Part shown: positions 8,290 to 14,898 of the stretch, piece by piece | Position numbering within the stretch: the first letter of the stretch is position 1 | How the letters are laid out: the number at the start of each line of letters is the position of its first letter | Source: JAFGRR01 sp964499235 | GTDB taxonomy: Bacteria; Planctomycetota; Phycisphaerae; UBA1845; Fen-1342 | Assembly (NCBI GenBank): GCA_964499235.1 | Contig: CAZCKC010000046.1 | Coordinates: 1 to 23,194, forward strand | Reading direction: 5' to 3' | DNA length: 23,194 nucleotides | Notes under the pieces: generated by a model | The model's input: the letters and a program-made list of their open reading frames with translations, nothing else | Database searches by the model: none | Told to the model about the DNA's origin: nothing | Program-made: the position numbers and the translations under genes

Positions 8290-8708
8290 GCGTTCTGCGT
8301 TTCCTGTGACGCGTCGTCGGTGACGCTGGCCGCCCATTCGTTGGCGTGCGGCGTGAGGAAGACCGCCTTCGGGCCGAACAGCCGCCCCCGCAGCCCGAGC
8401 CCCAGCGGCGTCGTGAAGTACGAGTGCATCGCCGCGGCGTACTCTGCCAAAGCCTCGCCCCGGGTCACGCCGGCCCGCTGCCGCCGCGCGAGGAACTGCT
8501 CGACGCCGTTGAGATTGCCGCGGTGCCGGAGGTGCAGCTCTGCGATCAGGATCTGCTCCGCGGAGGCCCGCACCAGCGACCAGTCGGCCCCTTCCAACCC
8601 ATGGAAGACGATCCGGTGCGACCGCTCGATCTCACCCAGCAGGGCGTAGAGCAACTCGTTCTCGTAGACCGCGCTTTGGAGTTCGGCAAAGGTCTCGTTC
8701 GCAATCAT
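8286..8708 (-). CDS. Small conserved-looking protein of unknown function, coupled to the YhaM-like nuclease
   Basis: A 140-residue protein I do not recognise. It begins MIANETFAELQSAVYENELL at ATG 8708, with a weak GGAG about 11 bases ahead; the longer frame upstream is basic and low in quality and crosses an intergenic region. The sequence appears largely helical in its first 100 residues, has no signal peptide or membrane segment, and ends in a polar tail. Its TGA overlaps the ATG of the YhaM-like nuclease by four bases, which suggests fixed-ratio expression and perhaps a partnership in RNA turnover. There is no visible catalytic motif. Confidence 0.65.
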   Translation of the reverse strand: MIANETFAELQSAVYENELLYALLGEIERSHRIVFHGLEGADWSLVRASAEQILIAELHLRHRGNLNGVEQFLARRQRAGVTRGEALAEYAAAMHSYFTTPLGLGLRGRLFGPKAVFLTPHANEWAASVTDDASQETQNA

Positions 8709-8772
8709 TGCGTGGCTTCTCCAGCTTCCATGCCGCCAGCATAATGACCCCGCCAAACTGCCCGGGCGCGAC

Positions 8773-10120
8773 CTAGAAGCCGAAGTAGTCGTCGTCCGAC
8801 GGGGGTGGCGCTTCCTCTCCGTTGGCTTCCGCCGATTCCTCCTGATTACTATCGGACGATTCAAAGCCCGCATCCCCGAAAATGTCGGTGAATTCGCCGC
8901 CCTCACCCGACGGCCCCGCCTCCACGTCCGGCATCTGCATCATACCCTGCATCATTACGGGCATTAGCCGGGACATGACCAGCGGGCCGAGCTGATCCGG
9001 GTCCGCCAGCACCTCCGCCGGCGTCGTATCGACGACCTCGTACAACGCGTTGATCACTTGGTTCGCCAACTGCAACCCCTGGACGAGCTCCTCCTGCGTT
9101 GCGGCCGGCGTTTGGCCTGCTTCCGCCGCCGGCGCGGGCTGCGTGATCACCCAGTCACCGCCGACCAGCTTGATNNNNNNNNNNNNNNNNNNNNNNNNNN
9201 NNNNNNNNNNNNNNNNNNNNNNNNNNNNNNNNNNNNNNNNNNNNNNNNNNNNNNNNNNNNNNNNNNNNNNNNNNCGCGGTCGGGTCCATCATCCCGCCGG
9301 GAAGGCCGCCGCCGGGCCCCGGTCCGGGACCCAATCCGCCGTCGTCCATCGCAAAAGGGTCGCCGAAGTCGCCCGTCCCGCCGTCCGCCGTGCCGCCCCG
9401 CTCCGCTGGCGTCGGCTCGTCGGCCGTCTCGTCCGGGAACGTGGCAAAGGGATCCTGCGGCTCGTCCGCTTGGCCGTCATCGGGCTGCGTATCGTCGAAG
9501 TCGGCGGTTGCGCCGGGGTCCTGCGCCTCGAGGGCGGCGAGCGCGGGCTGCATGGCGCTCGTCAGCTCCGCCTGCAACGCCTTGACCCGCTCCATGTTCG
9601 GCACGACCTCAACCGTCGTCGCATCAATCGGCGTGTAGTCGAGCAGCCCCAGCAATGCCTCCGGTGTGAGCCGCGCCTTCATCACGTTCACCACATTGGC
9701 GTACGGCTGCAGATCCGGCTCCGCCAGCCGCTCCTCCGCCCGGCTCAGCAGCGAGCCCAAATTCGTCCCGACCAGCAGCAGTTCGCTCTGAACCGCTTCG
9801 CTGGCCATCACCGGCGTCTCGCTCGTGTCCACCAGCTCCAGCAGCCGCCGGAAATCCAGCGCGAACATCGCGTTGACCGCGGCTCGCATCGTCTCCCGCG
9901 CCGCCCGCTCGGCCGCATCGTTGCCGCCCCCCGCGCCAGCCGGCGGCGTGTATTGCCGCGGATCCCGCAGGATGCCGGTGTCCACGCTGCGGGCGGCCAG
10001 CGGTGAGACGCCCTCGATCGCATCCGCGTAGGGCTCGTCCGCCTCGTCATTGCGGCCGCAGCCGCCCGACCACACAACCAGCCCGAGCGTGACGGCCAGG
10101 GCGTAACCCCAAATTCTCAT
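8773..10120 (-). CDS. Acidic, Gly/Pro-rich lipoprotein of unknown function, interrupted by an assembly gap
   Basis: The N-terminal part starts at ATG 10120 with a Sec leader and lipobox (WSGGC, Cys21), so it should be a secreted, lipid-anchored protein. After about 200 residues of mostly helical sequence comes a low-complexity stretch rich in Asp, Gln, Gly and Pro (GPGPGPGGGLPGG just before the gap). After the 100-N gap, an open frame without its own convincing start enters with IKLVGGDWVITQP and runs to a stop at 8773, ending in an acidic tail (PPPSDDDYFGF). I read both as one gene. The two sides are in different frames across the N placeholder, which means little because gap length is arbitrary. 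Two adjacent genes remain possible. A weak promoter-like pair lies at 10198-10226. I cannot assign a function. Confidence 0.6.
9175..9274. other. Assembly gap of 100 N
   Basis: Exactly 100 undetermined bases, the usual placeholder for a scaffold join of unknown size. It falls at the Gly/Pro-rich part of the lipoprotein gene. Linkage of the left and right halves of the window rests on scaffolding. Confidence 0.99.
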
Positions 10121-10197
10121 GGCAAACTCTCGCTTACGGACAGCCCGCGGGGGCCAATCCTGGGATGGCAGGGGGTGCACAACGTTTCGCCAATCGA

Positions 10198-10226
10198 AGG
10201 GTAAATCTGTAGGCGTGGGGCGTCAA
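10198..10226 (-). promoter_or_regulatory. Possible sigma-70-like promoter of the gapped lipoprotein gene
   Basis: On the minus strand TTGACG (10226-10221) and TACCCT (10203-10198) are separated by 17 bases. The first is a good -35, the second a poor -10. This is the only promoter-like pair I see in the 163-base region between the UVR-motif gene and the lipoprotein gene, which otherwise shows nothing recognisable. Confidence 0.25.
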
Positions 10227-10283
10227 TACAAGGGGGAAGGGCTGGGCGGCGCGGCGCGGGGCAGGAACGCCGTTACGGAGGGC

Positions 10284-11039
10284 TCAGCGTTCGCGCTCGA
10301 GCTGGTCGCGGATCTCGGCCGCCCGCTCGTAGTCCTCGTCGCTCAAGGCCCGCTCGAGCTCGGCCTCGAGCCGCGCCGGTGCGGTCGGCGGCAGGTCGTT
10401 GAGCACCTTCTCACGCAACTCGTCGAGCAGCCGGATCTCCGAGCGGTCGTCGACACGTTCGTCTTCCTCGAGCTCGAGCGCCCGCAACAGGTCCGCCACG
10501 CGGCGCAGCCCGCCTTCGACCGCCCGCAGCGCCTTCTCCGGCTCGCCCTTCCGCAACGCCCGGTGTGCCCGGCTGCGGGTGTACATCATCACGACGTACG
10601 GCCGCTGCTCTTCCATGGCCGCCCGGTCTTCCTCGTGCTCGGCGTAGCGGCGACAGAAGTCCATCAGCCGCAGGTTGCGGGCGGTGTCGGCCGCCACGCG
10701 GTCGTAATCCTCGAGCACGAACAGCGAGAGATACCGCTGGTAAAACAGGTACGCTTCCTGCCGCAGGACCCGGCAGCACTCCCGCGAGAGCGAGAACGAC
10801 TCGTCGTCGCCCCGCCGCTGGACGTGCTCGATCAGCGTCTGCTCGTAGTACTCGAGCAGCGACTCGTGCCCATAAGGCCGTGCGCCGTCCGGCCGCCCGT
10901 CGAGCTCGAGCTGCAACACGCCGAGATCGATCCGGGTCTGGATCTTCTCGCGGCCCGACTGGCCCAGGATCTTGCGGACGGAGATTTTCCCCGGCTCGTA
11001 GTCCCAGCCCTCCAGAATCGGCATCAGATCACGTACCAT
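10284..11039 (-). CDS. UVR-motif (UvrB/UvrC C-terminal motif) protein of unknown function
   Basis: A 251-residue cytoplasmic protein starting at ATG 11039 (MVRDLMPILEGWDYEPGKIS). The last 30 residues, LEAELERALSDEDYERAAEI followed by RDQLERER, form a clear UVR motif, the helical hairpin by which UvrB and UvrC bind each other. The remaining sequence is not UvrB or UvrC. It has an opening region with VRKILGQSGREKIQTRIDLG, then a long helical, charged middle that resembles tetratricopeptide-like packing. UVR motifs also occur in McsA and Clp adaptors, so binding to a partner protein is more likely than DNA repair as such. I believe proteins of this layout are common in Planctomycetota but cannot verify it here. 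It is divergent from rsmD with a 98-base spacer. Confidence 0.75.
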   Translation of the reverse strand: MVRDLMPILEGWDYEPGKISVRKILGQSGREKIQTRIDLGVLQLELDGRPDGARPYGHESLLEYYEQTLIEHVQRRGDDESFSLSRECCRVLRQEAYLFYQRYLSLFVLEDYDRVAADTARNLRLMDFCRRYAEHEEDRAAMEEQRPYVVMMYTRSRAHRALRKGEPEKALRAVEGGLRRVADLLRALELEEDERVDDRSEIRLLDELREKVLNDLPPTAPARLEAELERALSDEDYERAAEIRDQLERER

Positions 11040-11137
11040 CGTGAAGGATGCATCGGCACAGACCGGGGCGGCTCTCAATAGCTGCCAGCAGCCGCTGGGG
11101 AGTCCCGCCTAAGCAATTTCAATGGACCGGAAACCCC

Positions 11138-11863
11138 ATGCGCGTGATCGCCGGCAAGTTTCGCGGGCTGCGGCTGAAGGCGCCGCCGGGCAGCCAGACC
11201 CGCCCCATGACGGATCAGGTGAAAGAAACGTTGTTCAACGTCCTGGGTGCCCGATTGGCGACGCCGGGAGCGCTACCGGAGACGGAGATCCTCGACCTCT
11301 TCGCCGGCAGCGGAGCGCTGGGGATCGAGGCGCTTTCCCGCGGCGCCCGCCGCTGCACGTTCGTGGAGCGGGATCGCCGTTCACTGAACGTGCTGCACGA
11401 CAATCTTCGGTCACTCCGCGTCCGGGACACCTACAGCGTGTTGACCGATAACGCCTGGACAATCCGCCTGCCACGGGCCCGGCAGGGGGGCTACGGCTTG
11501 GTCTTCCTCGACCCGCCTTTCCAGGACGTCAGCGAAACGTACCGGGTGGCCGACCTGATCGAGCGGATCGCGGCCCGGCTCCTGCCCGACGGGCTCATCG
11601 TCTTTCGCAGCGACCGCAAGACCGATTTCCCGCTGAATGCCCTGCGCGCGGTGCAGGTCCTCGACGAGCGGCACTGGGGCCGGAACCGCGTCCTCCTCCT
11701 AGCGCTCGACGATGAACGCGGGCCGGCGGCCGAAGAGCAACGCGAAGAAGAAGACCGCGCCGAGCAGATTGGTGACAACGCCGACCGGGAGCTCGCCGGC
11801 CCCGAAAAGGAAGCGCCCGAGGCCGTCACAGACCGCCAGGAATGCCCCCCCCGCAAACATTGA
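11138..11863 (+). CDS. rsmD: 16S rRNA (guanine966-N2)-methyltransferase RsmD, with a C-terminal extension antisense to the permease gene
   Basis: An S-adenosylmethionine-dependent methyltransferase that modifies G966 of 16S rRNA during 30S assembly. Residues 1-190 are a full RsmD: MRVIAGKFRGLRLKAP at the start, TRPMTDQVKETLFNVL, motif I DLFAGSGALGIEALSRGA at 53-70, and the catalytic DPPF at 125-128. I choose ATG 11138 because it gives the standard MRVIAG opening; an upstream frame from 11048 adds 30 unconvincing residues. Past residue 187 the frame does not stop but continues for 54 codons as a Glu/Arg-rich tail (such as AAEEQREEEDRAEQ) wholly antisense to the 3' end of the FecCD permease gene. 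The core is complete without it, so activity is expected. No coupling to coaD, its common neighbour, is visible. Confidence 0.92.
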   Translation: MRVIAGKFRGLRLKAPPGSQTRPMTDQVKETLFNVLGARLATPGALPETEILDLFAGSGALGIEALSRGARRCTFVERDRRSLNVLHDNLRSLRVRDTYSVLTDNAWTIRLPRARQGGYGLVFLDPPFQDVSETYRVADLIERIAARLLPDGLIVFRSDRKTDFPLNALRAVQVLDERHWGRNRVLLLALDDERGPAAEEQREEEDRAEQIGDNADRELAGPEKEAPEAVTDRQECPPRKH

Positions 11864-12712
11864 CGCGATGATCAGCGGGCCACTCTTCGCCCCAACGAAC
11901 GCCCGCAGCATGTGCGGCACCATCAACCCGACGAAGCCGATCGGCCCGCAGTTGGCCACGATCAACGCCACCAGCAGGCTGGTCCCGATAAACAGCCCAT
12001 ACGTGATCAGCCCGACGCGCACGCCGCGCGTGGCGGCAAGGTCGTCGCCCAGCATCAGCAGGTCGAGCCCCCGGCTCGAGAGCAGGGCGGCCGCTGCGAG
12101 CGGCAGCAGCACCCCCGCGATCTCGATGTTCGCCGCCGGCCGCATGACGGCCAGCGATCCCATCAGCCAGATCACGATGTCGTTCGTAACGGTTGCATCG
12201 GCAAGATAGGTGATCAACAGGATGCCGGCCGACGACAGGTACGCCACGCAAACCCCGGCCAGCAGCAGCCGCGGCAGATCACGCCCCGCGCGCGTGCGGG
12301 TCAGCGTCAGCACGAGCGCCGTGGCGGCCAGCCCGCCGAGCATGGCTGCTCCCTGGCGGACGGGCAGTTCCCAAGTGATGCCGGCACCGAGGGTCCACAC
12401 GCCGCCGAGGCCGAGCAGCGTGACGGTCGCCGCTCCGAGCGACGCCCCGCTGGCCACGCCGAGCGTGTAAGGCGTTGCCAGCGGATTCCGGAACAATGCC
12501 TGAAAGAGAGCGCCGCCCAGCGCCAGCCCCCCGCCTGCGAGCCCTGCCAGCAGCGTGCGTGGGACACGCAGCCGCCAGAACACGGAATCGAGCTCGCGAA
12601 ACTCGTCCCACTGCAGCGGTGTCGGCCCCAACAGCGTGGTCGCAGCCGTCACGACCAGCGCGACCAGCGCCAGGATCGTCAAGCCGCGAGCAGAGGCGGC
12701 CGGCGGCGTCAT
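11699..12712 (-). CDS. FecCD-family ABC transporter permease (iron-siderophore / cobalamin type)
   Basis: A 337-residue integral membrane protein of the BtuC/FecCD family, whose dimers carry siderophores, haem or vitamin B12 across the inner membrane. Signatures are WRLRVPRTLLAGLAGGGLAL, then QALFRNPLATPYTLGVASGA, the cytoplasmic coupling region GFVGLMVPHMLR, and the family ending GELPVGVVTNLLGAVFFF. The number of hydrophobic segments fits the ten-helix fold. The start is ATG 12712, in a four-base ATGA overlap with the stop of the lipoprotein gene before it; the frame upstream is a shadow. Neither an ATPase nor a recognisable periplasmic binding protein gene follows or precedes it in this window, so it either uses parts encoded elsewhere or has another role. 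Its last 165 bases overlap rsmD in antisense. Confidence 0.92.
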   Translation of the reverse strand: MTPPAASARGLTILALVALVVTAATTLLGPTPLQWDEFRELDSVFWRLRVPRTLLAGLAGGGLALGGALFQALFRNPLATPYTLGVASGASLGAATVTLLGLGGVWTLGAGITWELPVRQGAAMLGGLAATALVLTLTRTRAGRDLPRLLLAGVCVAYLSSAGILLITYLADATVTNDIVIWLMGSLAVMRPAANIEIAGVLLPLAAAALLSSRGLDLLMLGDDLAATRGVRVGLITYGLFIGTSLLVALIVANCGPIGFVGLMVPHMLRAFVGAKSGPLIIASMFAGGAFLAVCDGLGRFLFGAGELPVGVVTNLLGAVFFFALLFGRRPAFIVER

Positions 12713-13362
12713 CGCGCCGGGGGGAGCTTTTCTTCGACGTCGTACTTGTAGAAGAGCCGCCCGATACGGCGCGCGAGGTCGATGCCGAGCTTGCGGGCCT
12801 CGGCATCGAGCACCTGCATGTTGCGAGCTTCCTTGACTTGGCGGTTGCATTTGACGAGAAAGCCGATGCGCTCGTCGGGCCACACGCGCGCCTGGTTCGG
12901 TCGCGCGTCGGTGGCGATGACCTTGACGCGGGCCTCGACCTCTGGCGCGAGGACCGGGTGGCCGGGGGCTTCGCGAAGCTGGAACGACTCGATGCGAATG
13001 TAAATGACCTCGCCGGCCCCGAGCTCACGCCCGACGCGCTGGATCGACCAGCGATAGAAGTCGGGGTTGGTCGAGCGAACGCCGAGGTTCTCTTCGTAGG
13101 GCACCACGCTGCGGGCGGCCTCGTTTTCGATCAGCACCTCTTCGAGCTCGGCATGGAGCTGCCGGCGGAACTCGGGGTGGTCCGGGCGGCCGGGAATGCC
13201 GTCGATGAAGATCGCGACGCGCTCGGCCTGGAACTCGTAGAGCGGCTCCTGGTAGCGGGTCGGCCCCATGAGGTAGGCGAGCGTCGCGAACAATTGGCAG
13301 CCGCTGGTCCCGCCAAGCAGCAGCACCAGCAGCGCGATGACCAGGGCGCGGGGCCGCCTCAT
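12709..13362 (-). CDS. Lipoprotein, second of a paralogous tandem pair, coupled to the FecCD permease
   Basis: A 217-residue predicted lipoprotein. It starts at ATG 13362 with a basic N-terminus, a hydrophobic stretch and the lipobox TSGC (Cys22). After the Cys it shares the arrangement of its upstream neighbour: a LFATLAYLMG segment, a strand of the form RVAIFIDG, then HPEFRRQLHAELEEVL, NPDFYRW, EVIYIRIESFQLREAPG and EARVKVIATD. Stop and start overlap on both sides (ATGA), so three products are likely made together. The fold is probably a mixed alpha/beta periplasmic domain, but I recognise no family. It does not look like a class III siderophore-binding protein, so calling it the substrate receptor of the permease would be a guess. 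Confidence 0.82.
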   Translation of the reverse strand: MRRPRALVIALLVLLLGGTSGCQLFATLAYLMGPTRYQEPLYEFQAERVAIFIDGIPGRPDHPEFRRQLHAELEEVLIENEAARSVVPYEENLGVRSTNPDFYRWSIQRVGRELGAGEVIYIRIESFQLREAPGHPVLAPEVEARVKVIATDARPNQARVWPDERIGFLVKCNRQVKEARNMQVLDAEARKLGIDLARRIGRLFYKYDVEEKLPPAR

Positions 13363-14006
13363 CGCTGCGATACCTTTTCCTTGCGGTCGTAGAACTTGCC
13401 GGCCAGCTCCAGCGCGAACTGCTCCATGGCCATGCGGCGGACGAAGTCGTCGTCGACGCCGTACGCGCCGGGGCCGGCTTGCGGATAGACGGCGCGAACC
13501 GCGTCGTCGCTCTCCCAGGCGGGGCCCGCGCGGCGGCCGTACTCCGGGTCGTAGACGGCCGCGTTGGCGACGATGCGGCCCCGGTAGAGGTGCGTCGCGC
13601 CCGGCTCGCGGGTGCCGGCCTCGAGAACCTCCACGAGCAGCACCCGGTCAGCCTGGAAGCGCTGACCCCAGAAGGACGGGTGGCGCTCGTCCCAGTCGGG
13701 CTCGCTGTCCTGCATGGCCGCGACGCGCTTGGGAGAGATGCACTCGACGCCCTTGACGCGCGACTCGAGCGCCTGGGCGATGTGGTCGTTCAGCTCGTAG
13801 CGGAGGTGCGGGTAATCGAAGAGCGTCGCCGTCTCGGCCCAGACCAGGATCAGCACGTCCTTGTCCTGGAGGTAGGGGTACGCGGCCGGGACGTCGCGCG
13901 TCTTCTCCTCGCCCCACATGAGAAAGGGCAGGGCGGCGAGGTTACAGCCGGTGGTCACGACGAGCACGGCGAAGCAGCCGAGCACGATCCGCTGGCGTGG
14001 GTTCAT
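13359..14006 (-). CDS. Lipoprotein, first of a paralogous tandem pair
   Basis: A 215-residue predicted lipoprotein, first gene of the lipoprotein-lipoprotein-permease unit. ATG 14006 is preceded by GGAGG six bases upstream and begins a Sec leader ending in the lipobox TTGC (Cys21). The longer frame from 14141 would bury the leader and overlap the divergent gene, so it is rejected. The mature part has LAALPFLMWG right after the Cys, DVLILVWAETATLFDYPHLR, then HPSFWGQRFQADRVLLVEVL and GRIVANAAVYD. These blocks align in order with the next gene's product, which shows duplication. Function is unknown; the protein should face the periplasm. Confidence 0.82.
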   Translation of the reverse strand: MNPRQRIVLGCFAVLVVTTGCNLAALPFLMWGEEKTRDVPAAYPYLQDKDVLILVWAETATLFDYPHLRYELNDHIAQALESRVKGVECISPKRVAAMQDSEPDWDERHPSFWGQRFQADRVLLVEVLEAGTREPGATHLYRGRIVANAAVYDPEYGRRAGPAWESDDAVRAVYPQAGPGAYGVDDDFVRRMAMEQFALELAGKFYDRKEKVSQR

Positions 14007-14012
14007 CTGAAG

Positions 14013-14017
14013 CCTCC
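14013..14017 (-). promoter_or_regulatory. Ribosome binding site of the first tandem lipoprotein
   Basis: GGAGG on the minus strand with a six-base spacer to ATG 14006. It supports that start over the longer frame beginning at 14141. Confidence 0.75.
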
Positions 14018-14032
14018 GACATCGCGCCGCGC

Positions 14033-14061
14033 AATTTACCCCGACGACCCCGGTTTGGCGA
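14033..14061 (-). promoter_or_regulatory. Possible promoter of the lipoprotein-permease unit
   Basis: On the minus strand TCGCCA (14061-14056) and TAAATT (14038-14033) stand 17 bases apart, each with four of six consensus matches. It lies in the 112-base divergent spacer, and transcription would start near 14026, about 20 bases ahead of ATG 14006. Confidence 0.3.
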
Positions 14062-14084
14062 GCACGCGAGGGCGGGGGTGCGGT

Positions 14085-14090
14085 TATGAT
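14085..14090 (+). promoter_or_regulatory. Possible -10 box of the zinc-ribbon membrane protein gene
   Basis: TATGAT, five of six matches to the -10 consensus, 28 bases before ATG 14119 and followed by GAGGG at 14110-14114. I see no -35 at the right distance (TTGGCG at 14055 is 24 bases away), so support is limited. Confidence 0.35.
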
Positions 14091-14118
14091 GGCGCGGTCC
14101 TGACCCGTTGAGGGCGCC

Positions 14119-14877
14119 ATGGCTGGAAACGAGACCGCCACCCCGCCAATCGAGCTGGTCTGCTGCCGCTGCGACCGGACGATGCTGGCGGACCGGGCCT
14201 GGGAGGACGACGACGTCGTCTGCCCCTACTGCGACAGCCCGGTGCACATGCCCATCCTGCCCGACGCGACCACGGCCACGCTTCGGGCCGCGCCACCCAG
14301 CGTCAAGAGCCAGCGGTTCTTCTACTTTCACTGCCCGCACTGCGACACCCTGATCGAGGGACACAGCGGCATCTCGCGGCGGGGGGCGCCGTGTCCGGCC
14401 TGCGGCGCGCGGATTCGCGTGCCGGTGCTCGACCACGGGGACAAGCCCGGGCCCTCGGAGGTCATCGAGGCGGGCGAGGAGACGCCCGTGGCGCACGCCT
14501 ACGGCGCGAGCGGGATCGAAGCGCCGCAGGTGGTGACGGGCAACGACGGCGCGACATGGATCGTCTGTCCCCGTTGCGGCCAGGACAACGACGTAACCGC
14601 CGACGCGTGCGAGCGCTGCGGCGCACCATTCTCGACCGAGGGCATCTCCTCGGGGGCGCGCTTCCGCGTGTCCGCCGCCAGTATCACGGCCATCGTGCTG
14701 GCGGGCCTCGGCGCGGTGACCTTCCAGTTCGTGCTGCCGCCGTTGTTGGCGGTGGTGGTCGCGATCGTCGATCTGAGCCGCAAGCCGGTAGGGACCGCGT
14801 TGATTCTGGACGTGCTGGCGCTAGCGGCCGGTGGTGTGGCGACCTTCGCCGGCGTGATGTATCACGTGCTGCGCTGA
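14119..14877 (+). CDS. Membrane protein with three tandem zinc ribbons
   Basis: A 252-residue protein of unknown role. It has three zinc-ribbon units built from Cys-x-x-Cys knuckles: Cys15/18 with Cys35/38, Cys72/75 with Cys92/95, and Cys150/153 with Cys164/167. The third, VCPRCGQDNDVTADACERCG, is the standard short zinc-ribbon form. An acidic linker (about 104-140) separates the second from the third. Two hydrophobic segments at about 187-217 and 227-249 anchor the protein, putting the ribbons in the cytoplasm if the N-terminus stays inside. There is no signal peptide. ATG 14119 has GAGGG close by. It is divergent from the lipoprotein-permease unit, sharing a 112-base promoter region, so common control is possible. 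Ribbons of this kind bind nucleic acid or protein, or hold metal; the sequence does not tell which. Confidence 0.8.
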   Translation: MAGNETATPPIELVCCRCDRTMLADRAWEDDDVVCPYCDSPVHMPILPDATTATLRAAPPSVKSQRFFYFHCPHCDTLIEGHSGISRRGAPCPACGARIRVPVLDHGDKPGPSEVIEAGEETPVAHAYGASGIEAPQVVTGNDGATWIVCPRCGQDNDVTADACERCGAPFSTEGISSGARFRVSAASITAIVLAGLGAVTFQFVLPPLLAVVVAIVDLSRKPVGTALILDVLALAAGGVATFAGVMYHVLR

Positions 14878-14898
14878 GCGTGGCTGGTGGGTTCGGTA

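Noticed and set aside
7342..8649. 435-residue open frame on the plus strand
   Set aside because: Antisense to the YhaM-like gene and its small neighbour; low-complexity Val/Arg/Glu content without a domain.
10121..10283. Possible small RNA or riboswitch in the longest intergenic stretch
   Set aside because: No conserved riboswitch core, strong long hairpin or T-run terminator is visible; only a weak promoter-like pair.
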